DNA from: Lathyrus oleraceus
Taxonomy: Eukaryota > Streptophyta > Magnoliopsida > Fabales > Fabaceae
Direction of reading: 5' to 3'
NCBI RefSeq assembly: GCF_024323335.1
Contig: NC_066581.1
Location: 299,606,536 to 299,670,535 of the forward strand
DNA: 64,000 nucleotides
Under the pieces are notes generated by a model. It was not told the DNA's origin and made no database searches. It saw only the letters and a program-made list of their open reading frames with translations. How positions within the stretch are numbered: position 1 is the first letter of the stretch; each line of letters begins with the position of its first letter. The translations under genes were made by a program, and so were the position numbers. This document shows positions 62,701 to 64,000 of this stretch, piece by piece.

Positions 62701-64000
62701 AGTTGGTCTTGACAAATGAGAAGTTTAACCTTCTTTGATCCAAACCAAACTCAACTTGATCCATGATCAAGTGAGTTGTTTTGTGTCCAAGATAGGTTGC
62801 TTCTTGGTCAAGCAAATAACTAAAAGTCAATACAAGGCCCTTCCCCTTTTGTTTTGGCATGGCAAGTTTATGGAGCTTGGCTTACTAGTCATGATCTCTA
62901 ACTTGTGTTCTTTGCCTATATTCTTATTGACCGGCCTCATTTGAGCCCATTAGTGTACATAAATATATGGCTATCTTGTGTTTGCTTTGTGTTTGTTTTG
63001 TGTGAACCAAACGCAAAAGGAGGAAGGACTTTGAATTAGGACCTACCTATGCTTAAAGGAGTTCAAGAGCAACTAGGCCTCATGCCTTTAGAATGCAAAA
63101 ATTTGTTGAAGAGCAACTAGGCCTCATGCCTTTAGAATGCTAAAATTCAAAGTTGACTCCAAAGGACTTCTCTTCCAAACTTATTCTTTGTCCATTCCCT
63201 TTATTGTGTTGTGAACTTTTTGATGTTTGCTTTTGTTTGATAGGGATCCCATCTTGAGATTGTGAAAAGAGGACCATTGTCATGAGTAGCCAAGTTAAGG
63301 GCCAAGCCAAGAGGAGATCCTAGGGGCTTGAATCCATTTGTTTGATTGCTTATTTGTGTGCTAAGTCCAAAGGAAAGGAGCATCTTGAATCATCTATATG
63401 ATTCCAAGAAAAGAAACTCCAAGGGTTTTGTCTTTCCCCTCTTATCTTTGTTTGCTTTAGGACTAGCCCTTCTCTTCTTCTCTCCACTATAACCAAGCCA
63501 AAAATCATTTTCAAAACTTTGATTTTGTTTCAAATTAGAAACATAGGCCTTAAGCCTTTGGTTTTTCAAACTCTTTTCATAAATACTCATTGTGAATAAA
63601 CTTTAATTCAACTTTGACCTCATTTTTGTAAATATACCTAACTTATAAATATAACTCACTTCAAGTTGTTTTGTGGTTTCAATGGCCACTTGTTAAAACC
63701 TTTCAAAAACATTAGTCATAGGTTTGAGTTATCATAGTGGTTGATGTAAATCTCACCTCATCCTTAGTGGTTGGATTATAAGTCTTCCATGCTTATTATA
63801 GGGTTAACCCCTCCCTAGCATGTTGAAGCCTTCCTCATAAGGTGGATTGTTGGTTTAGGTTGAGTTTTCTCCCTTTGATAACAAAAGACCTTAAGGCTTT
63901 TGATCAAATCAATTCACCAATCTTTGAGATTTTTACCCCGAACTACGAGGTTTTGATCCTCTTTTGTGATGGTACGTAGGCAATGGGTTCATCCATTCAA
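59748..64000 (+). repeat. 3' LTR of Ogre-C, cut by the window end
   Basis: Starts TGTAAGACCC and follows the 5' LTR (31037-34486 and 40483 onward). It lacks 224 bp present at 34241-34464, apparently lost between CTCA repeats. It retains 342 bp (62961-63302) that the 5' LTR lost with the chromovirus deletion. Near 63075-63145 an AACTAGGCCTCATGCCTTTA unit is duplicated in tandem. The final CTACA end lies beyond 64000. Confidence 0.92.
61266..61273 (+). promoter_or_regulatory. TATA box of the Ogre-C 3' LTR
   Basis: TATAAATA, copy of the box at 32567-32574. Confidence 0.55.

Overview
The window looks like gene-free, AT-rich repetitive DNA from a large plant genome, most likely a legume of the pea/vetch tribe (Fabeae). 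The reasons are the giant (4.3-4.9 kb) Ogre-type LTRs with an ORF1 upstream of gag, a SIRE-type Copia fragment, an Athila/Cyclops-like element with a tRNA-Asp primer site and a Tekay-like chromovirus. I found no convincing host gene, rRNA, tRNA gene or CRISPR array. Species is inferred from repeat families only.

Layout. 1-2148: low-complexity DNA with AT and AT/AG microsatellites. 2149-9237: a complete minus-strand Athila-lineage insertion (LTRs 2154-3549 and 7815-9232, perfect 5-bp TSD TCAAT) that keeps gag and protease but has lost RT/RNase H/integrase. It sits in an older LTR-like repeat. 10451-10970: a CACTA-ended fold-back MITE with a long (AT)n at its centre. 12265-14517: a 2,235-bp almost fully palindromic element with a perfect 9-bp TSD (Mutator-like fold-back), whose arms carry 387-bp tandem units related to an Ogre LTR. 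15.5-16.7 kb: LTR-like sequence of uncertain family and a G-quadruplex motif.

17498 to the end is one set of nested insertions. A SIRE-type Copia element (LTR 17498-18748, tRNA-Met primer site, decayed gag, start of protease) is broken at 20620 by a plus-strand Ogre LTR (Ogre-A, 20621-24950). That LTR is broken by a minus-strand Ogre (Ogre-B: 3' LTR 24951-29711 plus 3' UTR 29712-31036). Ogre-B is broken by a plus-strand Ogre (Ogre-C, 31037 to beyond 64000). Ogre-C carries two further insertions: a truncated minus-strand chromovirus in its 5' LTR (about 34486-40482) and a solo Ogre LTR with TSD GTGCC in its gag (45684-50564).

Ogre-C runs: 5' LTR, tRNA-Arg-type primer site, AT microsatellite, intact ORF1, gag, protease, a frame-restoring intron, RT, RNase H, a second RNase H, integrase, 3' UTR, 3' LTR. 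Gag-pol is broken by many nonsense codons, nearly all TAG in a context expected from CHG-methylcytosine deamination, while ORF1 is open throughout.

The most interesting signals are three consecutive RNA-hairpin units with covarying stems just after the Ogre-C pol stop (56233-56383); the fold-back element carrying tandem Ogre-LTR-like units; arrays of family-specific palindromes in the LTRs of otherwise unrelated elements; and a roughly 65-bp block conserved across all Ogre LTR subfamilies present.
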